From Gammaproteobacteria bacterium (GTDB taxonomy: Bacteria; Pseudomonadota; Gammaproteobacteria; Legionellales; Legionellaceae), in the NCBI GenBank assembly GCA_022600575.1, contig JAHZKF010000088.1:1-35775 (forward strand): 35,775 bases of DNA. Reading direction: 5' to 3'. The notes under the pieces are model-generated. The model ran no database searches, was not told the origin of the DNA, and saw only the letters and a list, made by a program, of their open reading frames with translations. Shown in pieces: positions 7,893 through 16,879 of this stretch; within the stretch, counting starts at the first letter, position 1; each line of letters starts with the position of its first letter. The translations under genes and the position numbers were made by a program.

Positions 7893-10082
7893 TTGAAGAA
7901 ATTGACCGAAGAGGAGCGGGAGAGGATTGAAAAGGCTCTTTGGGGGCTAGTTAAAGTAAAAAATAAGAATATCTTTCATTATATTACCAAATCAGTTGCA
8001 CATTATTTAGGTGCAGATTTTGCATTTATTTCCATTCTGCCTGACGCAGGCCTTGTCGAGACCATTTCTTTTATTGAAGATGGAAAGTTAGGAGAGACAT
8101 ATTATTATGAATTATCAGATACCCCCTGTGCAAAAGTTGTAAAAATGAACGATATTGTTTCGTATGAAAAGGCGGTGCAAGCAAAATTTCCGAAAGATCT
8201 TGATTTAAAAGAGATGAAAGTTCAAAGCTATATTGGTGCTTCATTGGTAGACAAACAGAATAGAGTCATTGGGCTAATGTCTGTTATGGGACATACCGCT
8301 TTAAAAAAGACAGAATATGTAGAGAAAATTTTTGAAGTGTATCGCTCGCGTGCAAGCCTTGAATTAGAACGTCTGATTAATGAAGAAAAAATAAAAAAGA
8401 CAGAGAAGCATTTTGAAAAATTGACGGATGAATTACCCTTAGGTATTTTTTTAGTGGATGAAAAAGCAGCCGTACAATATTGCAATAAGACAGCAATTAA
8501 ATTATTTGGTTATACTGAAAGTGAGTTATTGAATAAAGATATAAAACAATTGTTACCATCAAAATTGAGATCTAAACATCCTGCTCTTGTAAAAAAATAT
8601 ATGAAGATGCCAAGCGTTAGGCGATTTGGTGAGAATAGAAATATCCAGGGGCAAACAAAAGAAGGAAATATTTTACAGCTTGATATCACTTTATTTCCAT
8701 TAAGTACTACTGATGGAGAATTAGTAGTGTGCTCGGTTTTGGATGTCTCAGCTCAGAAAAAAGCGGAACAAGATTTAATCTCTGCGGCGTATCAGGAACC
8801 ATTGACAAAATTATCTAATCGAACTGCCTTTGTAGGTGCTTTGTTGGGCGCAATCGGTCGATCAGAGCGTGCGGGCAAACGATTTGCCTTGTTATATATT
8901 GATGTGGATCATTTTAAGCAAATAAATGATTTGTATGGGCATATAGAGGGAGATAAATTACTGTTTGAAATGTCCACGAGACTTAAAAAGGTATATCGGA
9001 AGAATGATTTCATTGCACGAACAGGAGGAGATGAGTTCGTGCTGATTACAGAAAGTTTATCTTCAATGGAGCAGGCAGGTCGACTGGCAAAACGTGTGCT
9101 TGAGGCATTAAGTCAGCCTATATTATTGGGCGAAAATGAAAGAGAAATGTCTGTCAGTATTGGTATTGCGATATATCCAGATTCAGGGGAAACATCAGAT
9201 GAATTGCTCATGCATGCTGATAAAGCGATGCATCAAGCAAAAAAAGATGGTAGAAGAACTTTTCGTTATTTTACACATAGTCTTCATGATAAATATATTC
9301 GGAATGAAAAAATAGGACAGTGTTTGCGTTCAGCTATCAGTGAGAATGAGCTTTATCCTGTATATCAGCCTGTTATTTGTGCTGTTACTGAAAAAGTGTT
9401 GGGTGTGGAGGTTTTGTTGCGGTGGAAGAGTAAAACGTTAGGTGTTGTCGGGCCTAGTGAGTTTATTCCTATTGCAGAAAAGGCTCATTTGATTTTGGAG
9501 TTAGGTAATTATGTACTTGATAAAGCATGTCAGCAAATGGAGCAGTGGAATCGACTATTTGGTCATAAGGAGTTGATGTTCTCTGTTAATTTTTCGACGT
9601 TACAGTTTTCTAGTAAACAGTATGATAAGCATATTCTTTCAGTTATCAAAAAATATCATCTATCAGAAAAACAACTGATCATTGAGCTCACAGAATCAGC
9701 TTTGATTAAAGATTTTGATTCAATCATCATACCCTTAAAAAAATTACAGAAAAAAGGGGTGCATATTGCGATTGATGATTTTGGTACAGGATATGCATCG
9801 CTCACCTATCTAAAAAAATTACCCCTTAACTTCTTAAAAATAGATCAGAGTTTTATTGCTGATATTAAGACTTCATTGGATGCTGAAGCGATTGTTAAAT
9901 CAGTTCTTTATCTTGGAAAAACAATTGGTGTACAAGTGATTGCAGAAGGTGTTGAAGCAAAAGAGCAAGTTGATTTTTTAAATCACTATGACTGTCCAAT
10001 CTTTCAAGGATATTATTTTTCAAAACCGGTTAAAGGTAAAGAGATTGAAACGTTATTGAAAAAAGAAAGATTCAAAAAGTGA
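7893..10082 (+). CDS. GAF-PAS-GGDEF-EAL cyclic-di-GMP turnover protein
   Basis: A 729-residue signalling protein that should make and/or degrade cyclic-di-GMP. Domains by position: GAF-like sensor ~20-155, PAS ~168-290, GGDEF ~295-460, EAL ~468-725. The diguanylate cyclase site GGDEF (378-382) is intact, and an RxxD inhibitory site lies five residues before it (369-372). In the EAL domain the signature reads EVL (506-508) rather than EAL, but N566, E598, D628-D629, K649, E685 and Q705 are all present, so phosphodiesterase activity is plausible. There are no membrane segments, so it is probably a cytosolic sensor. The start is a TTG after a GAGGG site, and no better ATG lies nearby. The gene is isolated, with a palindrome just upstream. 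Which activity dominates cannot be told from sequence. Confidence 0.9.
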   Translation: MKKLTEEERERIEKALWGLVKVKNKNIFHYITKSVAHYLGADFAFISILPDAGLVETISFIEDGKLGETYYYELSDTPCAKVVKMNDIVSYEKAVQAKFPKDLDLKEMKVQSYIGASLVDKQNRVIGLMSVMGHTALKKTEYVEKIFEVYRSRASLELERLINEEKIKKTEKHFEKLTDELPLGIFLVDEKAAVQYCNKTAIKLFGYTESELLNKDIKQLLPSKLRSKHPALVKKYMKMPSVRRFGENRNIQGQTKEGNILQLDITLFPLSTTDGELVVCSVLDVSAQKKAEQDLISAAYQEPLTKLSNRTAFVGALLGAIGRSERAGKRFALLYIDVDHFKQINDLYGHIEGDKLLFEMSTRLKKVYRKNDFIARTGGDEFVLITESLSSMEQAGRLAKRVLEALSQPILLGENEREMSVSIGIAIYPDSGETSDELLMHADKAMHQAKKDGRRTFRYFTHSLHDKYIRNEKIGQCLRSAISENELYPVYQPVICAVTEKVLGVEVLLRWKSKTLGVVGPSEFIPIAEKAHLILELGNYVLDKACQQMEQWNRLFGHKELMFSVNFSTLQFSSKQYDKHILSVIKKYHLSEKQLIIELTESALIKDFDSIIIPLKKLQKKGVHIAIDDFGTGYASLTYLKKLPLNFLKIDQSFIADIKTSLDAEAIVKSVLYLGKTIGVQVIAEGVEAKEQVDFLNHYDCPIFQGYYFSKPVKGKEIETLLKKERFKK

Positions 10083-10102
10083 TGACGTCAAAAACCATTG
10101 TT

Positions 10103-12073
10103 TTATGCTAAATCAACGGGGTCAACATCCATAGCCCAGCGCACACCACCTTGCCTGATATGTGGTGGGTAAGTGGTCTTTACAAGAGCCAATGCTTGAT
10201 GAAGTGCTGCCCTTGATGCTGATTTAATCAGGAGTTGCATGTGATATTGATTGGATTTTCGCGCAAGCGGAGCAGGCGCGGGTCCCAATATTGTCACGTC
10301 TAGTTGATGTAGGTCAGTTTTGATTGAAGCTAAAAATTGCTTCAGATTTGTTTCGTTTCGGGCATAGGCGCGCAGTAAGGCAAGGTGATGATAAGGGGGC
10401 CAGGCTGCTTTATCTCGTAAGGGGAATAAGGCTTTTGTAAAGGCTGCATAGCCTGTTTGAATCAGTTGATTGAGTAGGGGATTATCAGGAAAGTGAGTTT
10501 GAATTAAAACTTCTCCTGGTTGTTCTGCACGTCCTGCCCTACCAGCGACTTGTGTAATCAGTTGGCCTAGGCGTTCAAGTGCTCGAAAGTCTTGATTATA
10601 AAATCCGGCATCGGCGTCTAATATTACAACCAGTGTTAAATTGGGAAAATGATGCCCTTTGGCAAGCATTTGTGTACCAATTAAAATTTGAGATTCGCCT
10701 GATTCTATTTTAGCGAGTGTTGCTAAAAGTTGCTTGTTTTGCCGGACTTCATCTCTATCAATGCGAGCAATATTGGTGTTTGGGAAACAGTCGGTTAAAT
10801 ACTCATGAACGCGTTGAGTGCCTGCGCCAACAGGCACTAAGTCTTCACTGTGGCAGGTTTCACACTGTTTGGAGATTGGTTTTTTTAAGCCACAATGATG
10901 ACAAATGAGCTGATTCTTTTTGCGATGCAAGGTGAAATGGCTGTCGCAAGCAGGGCAGTCTGCCATCCATCCGCAGTCGTGGCAGAGTAAAACAGGTGAG
11001 AATCCACGTCGATTGATAAAGATCAGCGCTTGATTACCGGCTTTAATATGTTTATCGATGGTTTTTAAAGTGGTTTCGGTTAAGCCATCCGTTGATTTTT
11101 GCCCGCGTAAATCAATGAGTTGATAGTGGAGTGGGGTTTGGTTTTCTGCTTTTTGAGTGAGACAAAGACGGGTATATTTTTTAAGTGTGCAATTATGTAA
11201 GCTTTCAAGGCTTGGGGTGGCTGATCCCAAAACAATAGGAATATTAGCGTGATGTGCACGGACCAAAGCCGCATCACGAGCTGAGTAACGAATGCCTTCT
11301 TGTTGTTTAAACGAGCCATCATGTTCTTCATCAATGATAATGAGTCCAAGTTGTGGCATGGGGGTAAATAAAGCCGTACGTGTACCAATGATAAGTTTGA
11401 TTTGGCCTGTTCGTGCAAGCTCCCATGCTTCTACGCGGGCTTTATCGGTAATGTGCGAATGAAGGGTCGCCATTGGAATTTGAAAACGTGCCTGAAAACG
11501 CGCAAGCAGCTGCGGCGTTAGACCAATTTCAGGGACTAAAATCAATACTTGTTGTTTGTTTTCAAGAACACGTGCCGCAAGTTGTAAGTAGACTTCCGTT
11601 TTACCACTTCCTGTAACGCCATCGAGCACAAAGGCTTGATAGTGGTTCAGTGCTGCTATCATGATATGAAGAGCAGAGGCTTGCTCTGGGTTGAGTTCAA
11701 GCGGTATTTCAGCAGATTCTGTATTAAGTTCAGGTGGATCAAGTGCCACTGTTTCTTGGCCTTCACGATATTTTTTGGGTAAAGCAAGGGTCAGCACATC
11801 TGAAAGAGGCGCATGGTAATAGCGCGACATCCAGTGACAAAGCGAGAGCAAATTATTTGGAATAAGAGGGTCAGTATCAATGATTGAGGTAATGGGTTTT
11901 AGTTTGATGTGTCGATGCTCAGGTGCGCCGCTGCCTATGATAACGCCAACACGCAGGTTTTTTCCAAAAGGGACCCAAACGCGAGTACCAACAGCAGGTA
12001 TTGCACCCTCGGGTGCTAAATAGTCAAAATGATCCCGTTTGGTATTAGGAATACAAACGTGCAAAGCAGACAT
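10103..12073 (-). CDS. priA: Primosomal protein N', replication restart helicase
   Basis: PriA recognises stalled forks and D-loops and loads the replicative helicase for replication restart. From the ATG at 12073 the protein is 656 residues and opens SALHVCIPNTKRDHFDYLAP, matching the family's 3'-DNA-binding domain. A frame extension to 12160 would overlap the upstream gene and adds unrelated residues. Motifs: Walker A GVTGSGKT (~152-159), DEEH box (~248-251), four CxxC pairs (CHDC, CPAC, CHHC, CETC) binding two zincs, and the helicase motif QVAGRAGRAEQPGEVLIQT. The stop codon of the upstream PTPS-like gene is 4 bp before the start, so the three minus-strand genes form an operon. Confidence 0.95.
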   Translation of the reverse strand: MSALHVCIPNTKRDHFDYLAPEGAIPAVGTRVWVPFGKNLRVGVIIGSGAPEHRHIKLKPITSIIDTDPLIPNNLLSLCHWMSRYYHAPLSDVLTLALPKKYREGQETVALDPPELNTESAEIPLELNPEQASALHIMIAALNHYQAFVLDGVTGSGKTEVYLQLAARVLENKQQVLILVPEIGLTPQLLARFQARFQIPMATLHSHITDKARVEAWELARTGQIKLIIGTRTALFTPMPQLGLIIIDEEHDGSFKQQEGIRYSARDAALVRAHHANIPIVLGSATPSLESLHNCTLKKYTRLCLTQKAENQTPLHYQLIDLRGQKSTDGLTETTLKTIDKHIKAGNQALIFINRRGFSPVLLCHDCGWMADCPACDSHFTLHRKKNQLICHHCGLKKPISKQCETCHSEDLVPVGAGTQRVHEYLTDCFPNTNIARIDRDEVRQNKQLLATLAKIESGESQILIGTQMLAKGHHFPNLTLVVILDADAGFYNQDFRALERLGQLITQVAGRAGRAEQPGEVLIQTHFPDNPLLNQLIQTGYAAFTKALFPLRDKAAWPPYHHLALLRAYARNETNLKQFLASIKTDLHQLDVTILGPAPAPLARKSNQYHMQLLIKSASRAALHQALALVKTTYPPHIRQGGVRWAMDVDPVDLA

Positions 12074-12077
12074 GAAC

Positions 12078-12569
12078 TTAGCGTACCCAGGTGTGGCTTG
12101 CACACTGTCCGGGAGATGAGAAAATTTTAATGACCAAGCGTGTAATGTGATGGCGTTCAAGTGCTAGTTCATCGCGTGTTAATTCCTGTATAAACCAGCA
12201 AGACAGTTCTTCAATGGTGATATTAGTGAGCGGCATGAGCGTGATATCTTCTTTCAGGAACACCATCTTTTTGTGATTAAATGTAAAATAGTAATATTCG
12301 TCATCTTCATCGTAAATTAAAAAGGGTGAGTGTTGAGGCATTAAAAAGGTTTGGTCGAGTTGATTACATAATGATTGAACACGCTCTTTATAATGACGAT
12401 AGTCAAAAGTAAGACCATTGTTTTCAATTTGTGTATCAAGCGCTAAGTATACCTCATATCGATGTCCGTGAAGTGGCTCACGATCGGTTGCAGAAAAAAT
12501 AGTGGTGTGTCCCGCAGAAAAGTTCATTGAGGGCTTTTGAATTTCAAGGGTGGTTAGATAGATGCTCAT
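12078..12569 (-). CDS. PTPS/QueD-family protein lacking key catalytic residues
   Basis: A 163-residue member of the 6-pyruvoyl-tetrahydropterin synthase / 6-carboxytetrahydropterin synthase fold. The zinc histidines are visible: H21 in FSAGH, and H34 and H36 in LHGH. The TNITIEELSCWF segment is also typical. The catalytic Cys normally a few residues before LHGH is absent (TDREPLHGH). The Asp-His pair of LDHxxL reads LDQTFL (D72 kept, His lost). The pterin-anchoring Glu of the C-terminal ETPG-like motif is Ser (IKIFSSPGQCAS). It is therefore unlikely to be a standard QueD. It overlaps the MidA-type gene by 4 bp and lies next to a pteridine-reductase-type SDR, which suggests a pterin-related role. 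Confidence 0.8.
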   Translation of the reverse strand: MSIYLTTLEIQKPSMNFSAGHTTIFSATDREPLHGHRYEVYLALDTQIENNGLTFDYRHYKERVQSLCNQLDQTFLMPQHSPFLIYDEDDEYYYFTFNHKKMVFLKEDITLMPLTNITIEELSCWFIQELTRDELALERHHITRLVIKIFSSPGQCASHTWVR

Positions 12570-13687
12570 GTGCTTAAACTCGCTCGTTTATCGTGAAGTT
12601 GAAACCCAGCTAAGGGTAAGTTAAATGCTTTGGTAAGGCCAATGACCTTGAATAGTTCGCCCATTTCACTCGGTTGTACGAGCTTTTTGACGGCTTGTTG
12701 TGCTTCAATCTGGGCTGTGGTGTCATGTGCTTCAGTCTCAAGTAAGCTTAACAAACCGTTTGCAAGTAAGAAAGAGGCTTGGTTGGTGTAGCCGGTTACT
12801 TCAAATCCTGCTTTAAGTGCGCTATCTGCGACATGTGTGAAATCAACGTGTGCGGTAATATCTTCTTCGCCAGGATGCAATAAAGGGTTAGCGTGCGCTT
12901 TATGCTGATAGTGGCACATGAGCGTACCTTGATGTCGGTCAGGGTGATAATACTCATGCTGTGGGAAGCCGTAATCGATGAGTAACACTACACCACGACT
13001 GAGTTGTTTAAAACAGGCGGCAATCCAACTTTCGATGAATAAATTGGCCTCTGATGCATAAGGTGTTACATCATGGGTTAAAATCTGCTGGACATGCATT
13101 TCTAATAGGGTATTAGAGCAAAGCTCAAATGTTTCAATCAGCTGATTGTCTTGATCTATGCTAATCATGCTTTCAAAGAGCGCTTTATCTGTTTTTAAAA
13201 AACGATGAACGGGCATGGCATCTAATACTTCGTTTGCAAGGATAACGCCCTCAAAGGGGGTGCTCGGTAAAGTGGTGTGCCACTGCACGCGGTGTGCTAA
13301 ATGCGGAATGTTGTTTTGGATATTGTGCTGTTGCAATGCTTTAAGTGAGCCGCTGATTTCTAAAATATGATAGGTATCTGGGAGTGCATTAAGTGTCTCG
13401 AGGTGCGTGAGGATATCAATACACAAGCGCCCCGTACCTGCGCCAAACTCGAATAATTCGGGGTGCGCAAGTTGTTTTAAAATGACTTCGCATTGATGAG
13501 CAAGGGTATACCCGAATAAAGGGGTGAGTTCAGGCGCTGTGATAAAATCGCCTGTAGCACCCAACGGTGAGGAAGGTCGGTTATAATATCCCCATTTGGG
13601 CGAATAAAGCGCTTGCTGCATGAAGTCAACAAAAGGTATTTTACCGTGTTTTGTTAAGTGTTCGCACAGGTGGTGAGAAGGCTGCAT
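12566..13687 (-). CDS. MidA/NDUFAF7-type SAM-dependent methyltransferase
   Basis: A 373-residue class I methyltransferase of the MidA family (DUF185), whose mitochondrial member NDUFAF7 methylates an arginine of a complex I subunit. Bacterial substrates are mostly unknown. Family hallmarks are PFVDFMQQALYSPKWGYY near the N-terminus, GATGDFITAPELTPLFG, the SAM-binding ELFEFGAGTGRLCIDIL, ILANEVLDAMPVHRF, and LLIDYGFPQHEYYHPDRHQG. It is the first gene of a minus-strand run with the PTPS-like gene (ATGA overlap) and priA, and is divergent from the SDR gene 36 bp away. Family assignment is firm and substrate unknown. Confidence 0.88.
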   Translation of the reverse strand: MQPSHHLCEHLTKHGKIPFVDFMQQALYSPKWGYYNRPSSPLGATGDFITAPELTPLFGYTLAHQCEVILKQLAHPELFEFGAGTGRLCIDILTHLETLNALPDTYHILEISGSLKALQQHNIQNNIPHLAHRVQWHTTLPSTPFEGVILANEVLDAMPVHRFLKTDKALFESMISIDQDNQLIETFELCSNTLLEMHVQQILTHDVTPYASEANLFIESWIAACFKQLSRGVVLLIDYGFPQHEYYHPDRHQGTLMCHYQHKAHANPLLHPGEEDITAHVDFTHVADSALKAGFEVTGYTNQASFLLANGLLSLLETEAHDTTAQIEAQQAVKKLVQPSEMGELFKVIGLTKAFNLPLAGFQLHDKRASLST

Positions 13688-13723
13688 GATAAGCTAATAA
13701 ATGTTTAAAAAGGAGACAATACC

Positions 13724-14482
13724 GTGAATCGAGAGAAGACACAAGTAAGAGGGGTAGCTCTGGTTACGGGAGCTGCACGCCGTATAGGGGCTGTGATTGC
13801 TGAAGCGTTACATCATGATGGGTATGATGTTGTGATTCATTGTCATCAATCGAGAGATGAAGCAAATGCCTTAGCAGATGACTTGAATGCAAAGCGCAAG
13901 GATAGCGCGTATGTTTGTGTGGCTAATTTAAGCTTTAAATCAGAAGCACTTGATTTGATTAAAACAGTGCATGCCTGGAAAAACAGATTAGATGTTTTAG
14001 TTAATAATGCTTCACAGTTTATTAAAACGCCGATGGCACATGTTGATGAAGCGGTATCGGAAACACTCTGGGTTACGAATGTAAAAGCGCCTTTTTGGTT
14101 AGCTTGTGCGGCACATGAACACTTAGCACAGTCAGATAATGGCAATATTGTGAATATTACTGATATTCATGCAGAAAAGCCATGGCGTGATTATGCTGTG
14201 TATGTGCAAACAAAAGCAGCGCTTAAAATGCAAACTGAGACGCTTGCATATGAATATGCCCCAAGTGTACGGGTGAATGCAGTTGCCCCTGGGCCCATTT
14301 TATTGCCAGAGGGTGATAATGCATTCAGTGCCGAGGTGCAACAAGTAGAAATATCGTCAAAAATTCCACTCAAACGCTGGGGGGAGCCTAAATGGGTTGC
14401 TACAGCAGTACTAAGTTTAATTTCTAATTTATATATGACAGGTCAAACCGTGCGTGTAGATGGCGGCCGAAGTCTTGGTTAG
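13724..14482 (+). CDS. Pteridine-reductase-type short-chain dehydrogenase
   Basis: A 252-residue NADPH-dependent SDR. Features are the TGAARRIG nucleotide-binding motif (15-22), NNAS (94-97), YVQTK (Y160, K164) and RVNAVAPGPIL. The position that is Ser in most SDRs is Asp (D147, in NITDIHAEKP), the Asp-Tyr-Lys arrangement seen in pteridine reductase PTR1 and FolM. It likely reduces dihydropterins or dihydrofolate to tetrahydro forms. The start is GTG after a strong AAAGGAGA site. It is divergent from the MidA/PTPS-like/priA operon, which supports a pterin connection. A different carbonyl substrate cannot be excluded. Confidence 0.82.
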   Translation: MNREKTQVRGVALVTGAARRIGAVIAEALHHDGYDVVIHCHQSRDEANALADDLNAKRKDSAYVCVANLSFKSEALDLIKTVHAWKNRLDVLVNNASQFIKTPMAHVDEAVSETLWVTNVKAPFWLACAAHEHLAQSDNGNIVNITDIHAEKPWRDYAVYVQTKAALKMQTETLAYEYAPSVRVNAVAPGPILLPEGDNAFSAEVQQVEISSKIPLKRWGEPKWVATAVLSLISNLYMTGQTVRVDGGRSLG

Positions 14483-14537
14483 CCCCGTTTTTTTATAAAC
14501 ATTAAGACAGCTAAAAGATATCAGTAAACAAGAATTG

Positions 14538-14552
14538 AATTATTGAATAATT
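14538..14552. repeat. Short palindrome upstream of the unknown operon
   Basis: AATTATT and AATAATT form a perfect 7-bp inverted repeat around a single G, overlapping a TATACT hexamer at 14552-14557 that could be the -10 of the operon starting at 14613. No convincing -35 is at standard spacing. Palindrome next to promoter is compatible with an operator, but AT-rich DNA produces such repeats readily. Confidence 0.3.
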
Positions 14553-14612
14553 ATACTACAATTTAACTAAGGAATAACTTAATCTTTTATTGATGCGTGG
14601 GAGGTTGCTGCT

Positions 14613-16079
14613 ATGCCAACGCCTTTTTTTAGAAAACTTGCGAAAAAACATACGGTTCCTAGAGTGACGTCATACACGGATACGGATCATGCTCGTGAAC
14701 TGCAAAGATTAGTAGACGCTAATGATAATGCAGGGTATGAGAGTAAGAGACTTGAGTTTGAAGAGGCTGGAGAAGAATTTCGATTAACAAAAGGGATTGT
14801 TTTTGAGTCGCGGCATGAGGGTGAAGAAATGGAGGTGGAAATTGCGGTACAAGTTAAAGGCACGAGTTTAACATGGTACTTCTGGACGCCAGATGGAGGA
14901 ATGGATGAATATCCACAAGAATTTAGAAATAAATTATATAATGCTGCCGCCGAGTGTCATCGGTCGGTGGAGAATGGGTGTGATTTATATTACAGGGGGA
15001 GTAACTCGGTTCATATTAAATTAATGCACCACCAGGAAACGGAGTCAAATAATAACCACAACCATTATCGATTAAAAAATAATCAGCATTATCAGCCACA
15101 TGATTTTAATCAGCACATGCGAGCATTTACAGGACATGAAATGCATGACACTTTTTTTGAAGCAGGTGAAGTGGATGCGTTATGCAGTGAATTTGCTGCA
15201 TTTCATCAAGTGTGGACCGCAGAACAAGAGGATGCACCGTCTTTATCGGAGCAATATCAATCAGAGCCTGAGCAAAAGTTAACCTTGGGGGATACGGCAG
15301 AAATACGCATATTTGGTCATCAGCAAGAGCCTTGTCGTATTGATGTTGCCGAACTTAAATTTGATTATGAAGCAGCAAGACGTCTACTTGAAGCGAGTTT
15401 AAATACAGATGGTGAAGATTCAGAAGAATTTGAGGCGTTATGTGAGCAGATGGAGCAAGAGTACCAGGATTTGATCGCGTATCGTCAGCTAGGCGGGAGT
15501 CGGGGGCTTGGTTCAGAAAGGGCATCTTCGCGTCAGGTGGAAGGGTCAGCGAATCCAACCATTAAAGCGGTGATGAGAAAAGATGATGAACTTAAGAGTA
15601 AACTGCCATCCGTGCCTTCTTGGGCAAGCAGTGTTAGAAGAGAAGTGGATACGGCCATGGGTGAGTTATTCTCACCGTTAAAAACACGTGAACGGGAGCT
15701 TGGATATGAGGATGAATTAAACTCAACACTTGGGAAATCATCTAGTGAGACCTTGTTTCAAACACCTCCTTCATCAGGTCAAAGCACTTCTTCGTCGCTA
15801 GACTTAGCGGATTCATTGCATCGTACGGCTTCTTCTTCAAGTGACAGTGAAGAAGTAATTTCTTCATCACGTCGTAGCCGGCTTTCTTCACAGGATTTAG
15901 GTGAACTTCAAACGAGAGGTCGTCGTTCTTCTGAGGCACTTGATTTAGCAGTTACGACAGATATGAAAGCTAAATTAGGTAAACTAAAAAGAGATAGCCC
16001 ACATGGCGTAGATGAGCTGCATGAAGATAGACCCACAAGACCATCTCCTGGGAAAAGTTCAGGTGGAGATGACCATTAA
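14613..16079 (+). CDS. Unknown protein with low-complexity Ser-rich tail
   Basis: A 488-residue protein with a GGGAGG site before the ATG. Residues ~1-135 look folded (EEFRLTKGIVFESRHEGEEM, then TSLTWYFWTPDGGMDEYP). A His/Asn-rich stretch follows (~139-170, with NNNHNHYRLKNNQHY), then an acidic Glu/Gln-rich middle (~200-290). Residues ~300-488 are Ser/Arg/Asp-rich, probably disordered, and end in a hydrophilic PSPGKSSGGDDH. There is no signal peptide, membrane segment or recognised catalytic motif. It is the first gene of an operon with two further unknown proteins. Size, disorder and context are effector-like for an intracellular bacterium, but that is inference. I do not recognise the family. 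Confidence 0.6.
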   Translation: MPTPFFRKLAKKHTVPRVTSYTDTDHARELQRLVDANDNAGYESKRLEFEEAGEEFRLTKGIVFESRHEGEEMEVEIAVQVKGTSLTWYFWTPDGGMDEYPQEFRNKLYNAAAECHRSVENGCDLYYRGSNSVHIKLMHHQETESNNNHNHYRLKNNQHYQPHDFNQHMRAFTGHEMHDTFFEAGEVDALCSEFAAFHQVWTAEQEDAPSLSEQYQSEPEQKLTLGDTAEIRIFGHQQEPCRIDVAELKFDYEAARRLLEASLNTDGEDSEEFEALCEQMEQEYQDLIAYRQLGGSRGLGSERASSRQVEGSANPTIKAVMRKDDELKSKLPSVPSWASSVRREVDTAMGELFSPLKTRERELGYEDELNSTLGKSSSETLFQTPPSSGQSTSSSLDLADSLHRTASSSSDSEEVISSSRRSRLSSQDLGELQTRGRRSSEALDLAVTTDMKAKLGKLKRDSPHGVDELHEDRPTRPSPGKSSGGDDH

Positions 16080-16118
16080 TAATAGAGGTTATATCGTATT
16101 AACCTGGAGGATTTGATC

Positions 16119-16871
16119 ATGCCAAGTTTGATAGATGTGCTGCCTGAAGCAGAAAGAGAAAATGCATACGCTTTACTTGAAAGATTAGTGAGGGCAGAGG
16201 GCGTGCTACAACATTACAATGAAGAGCTTAAGGCTTTTAAAGAACCACTGGCTTCAGTGAATAGCGAGCATGATTTCTTTGCACTGGTTCAGCAAATCAT
16301 AGAAAAAGAGCGAGATATCCATACTTTTTTAGGGTCTGTATTGGGTGACGTCAAGGCTGATGTTGTACAGGCAGTACAAGGTTATCTTGAAGGTGACGAA
16401 CGGTTTGTTGGGATGAAGGGGATGTTAAGCCCTGAAGGTGTGTTGACCAGCCATATTATTGCAACGAAAGAAAAACTTAGCGAAGCCACGGTATATGAGG
16501 CATTAAATCCAGAGAAAAGTGCCGAAGCACGAGAGTTTATTGCGCAAGTTAAAGGCCTTAAATTGTTTAAAGCATTACTCGATGAGCAAAAAGAAGCTTG
16601 GAAGGTGCGTTTAAACCGTGCTGAGTCAATGAAGCAGGTTGATGCAATGGATGATAGCATTCAAGCGCAAAATGACTTGCTTTCAACGGCTTATAAAAGT
16701 TTGGTTACTTACCCAGAAGATGAAGAGACGGCAGGTGCTTTAATTCCATATCTTGAGGCGAACCCACAGCTTTTAAGTCTGATGAGTGCTTTTGATGGTT
16801 TTCATGAATCATTAGAAGATGATATCTTGGCAGCTAGAATGCAATGTAGTAGCCCTGCAGCTAGAATTTAA
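16119..16871 (+). CDS. Unknown alpha-helical protein
   Basis: A 250-residue, highly helical, acidic protein with no signal peptide or membrane segment. The ATG at 16119 is preferred because a TGGAGGA site lies 7 bases upstream. A TTG at 16113 in frame is too close to it. Heptad-like stretches occur around VLQHYNEELKAFKEPL, FFALVQQIIEKERDIHTFL and LFKALLDEQKEAWKVRL. It sits 39 bp after the Ser-rich gene and 8 bp before the 57-residue repeat gene, so all three should be co-transcribed. No homologue is recognised. A structural or partner-binding role to its operon neighbours is only a guess. Confidence 0.6.
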   Translation: MPSLIDVLPEAERENAYALLERLVRAEGVLQHYNEELKAFKEPLASVNSEHDFFALVQQIIEKERDIHTFLGSVLGDVKADVVQAVQGYLEGDERFVGMKGMLSPEGVLTSHIIATKEKLSEATVYEALNPEKSAEAREFIAQVKGLKLFKALLDEQKEAWKVRLNRAESMKQVDAMDDSIQAQNDLLSTAYKSLVTYPEDEETAGALIPYLEANPQLLSLMSAFDGFHESLEDDILAARMQCSSPAARI

Positions 16872-16879
16872 GGCGTTTT

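Noticed and set aside
12074-12160. Longer PriA N-terminus
   Set aside because: It would overlap the upstream PTPS-like gene by 83 bp, and the added residues do not match the family. The ATG at 12073 gives the normal start.
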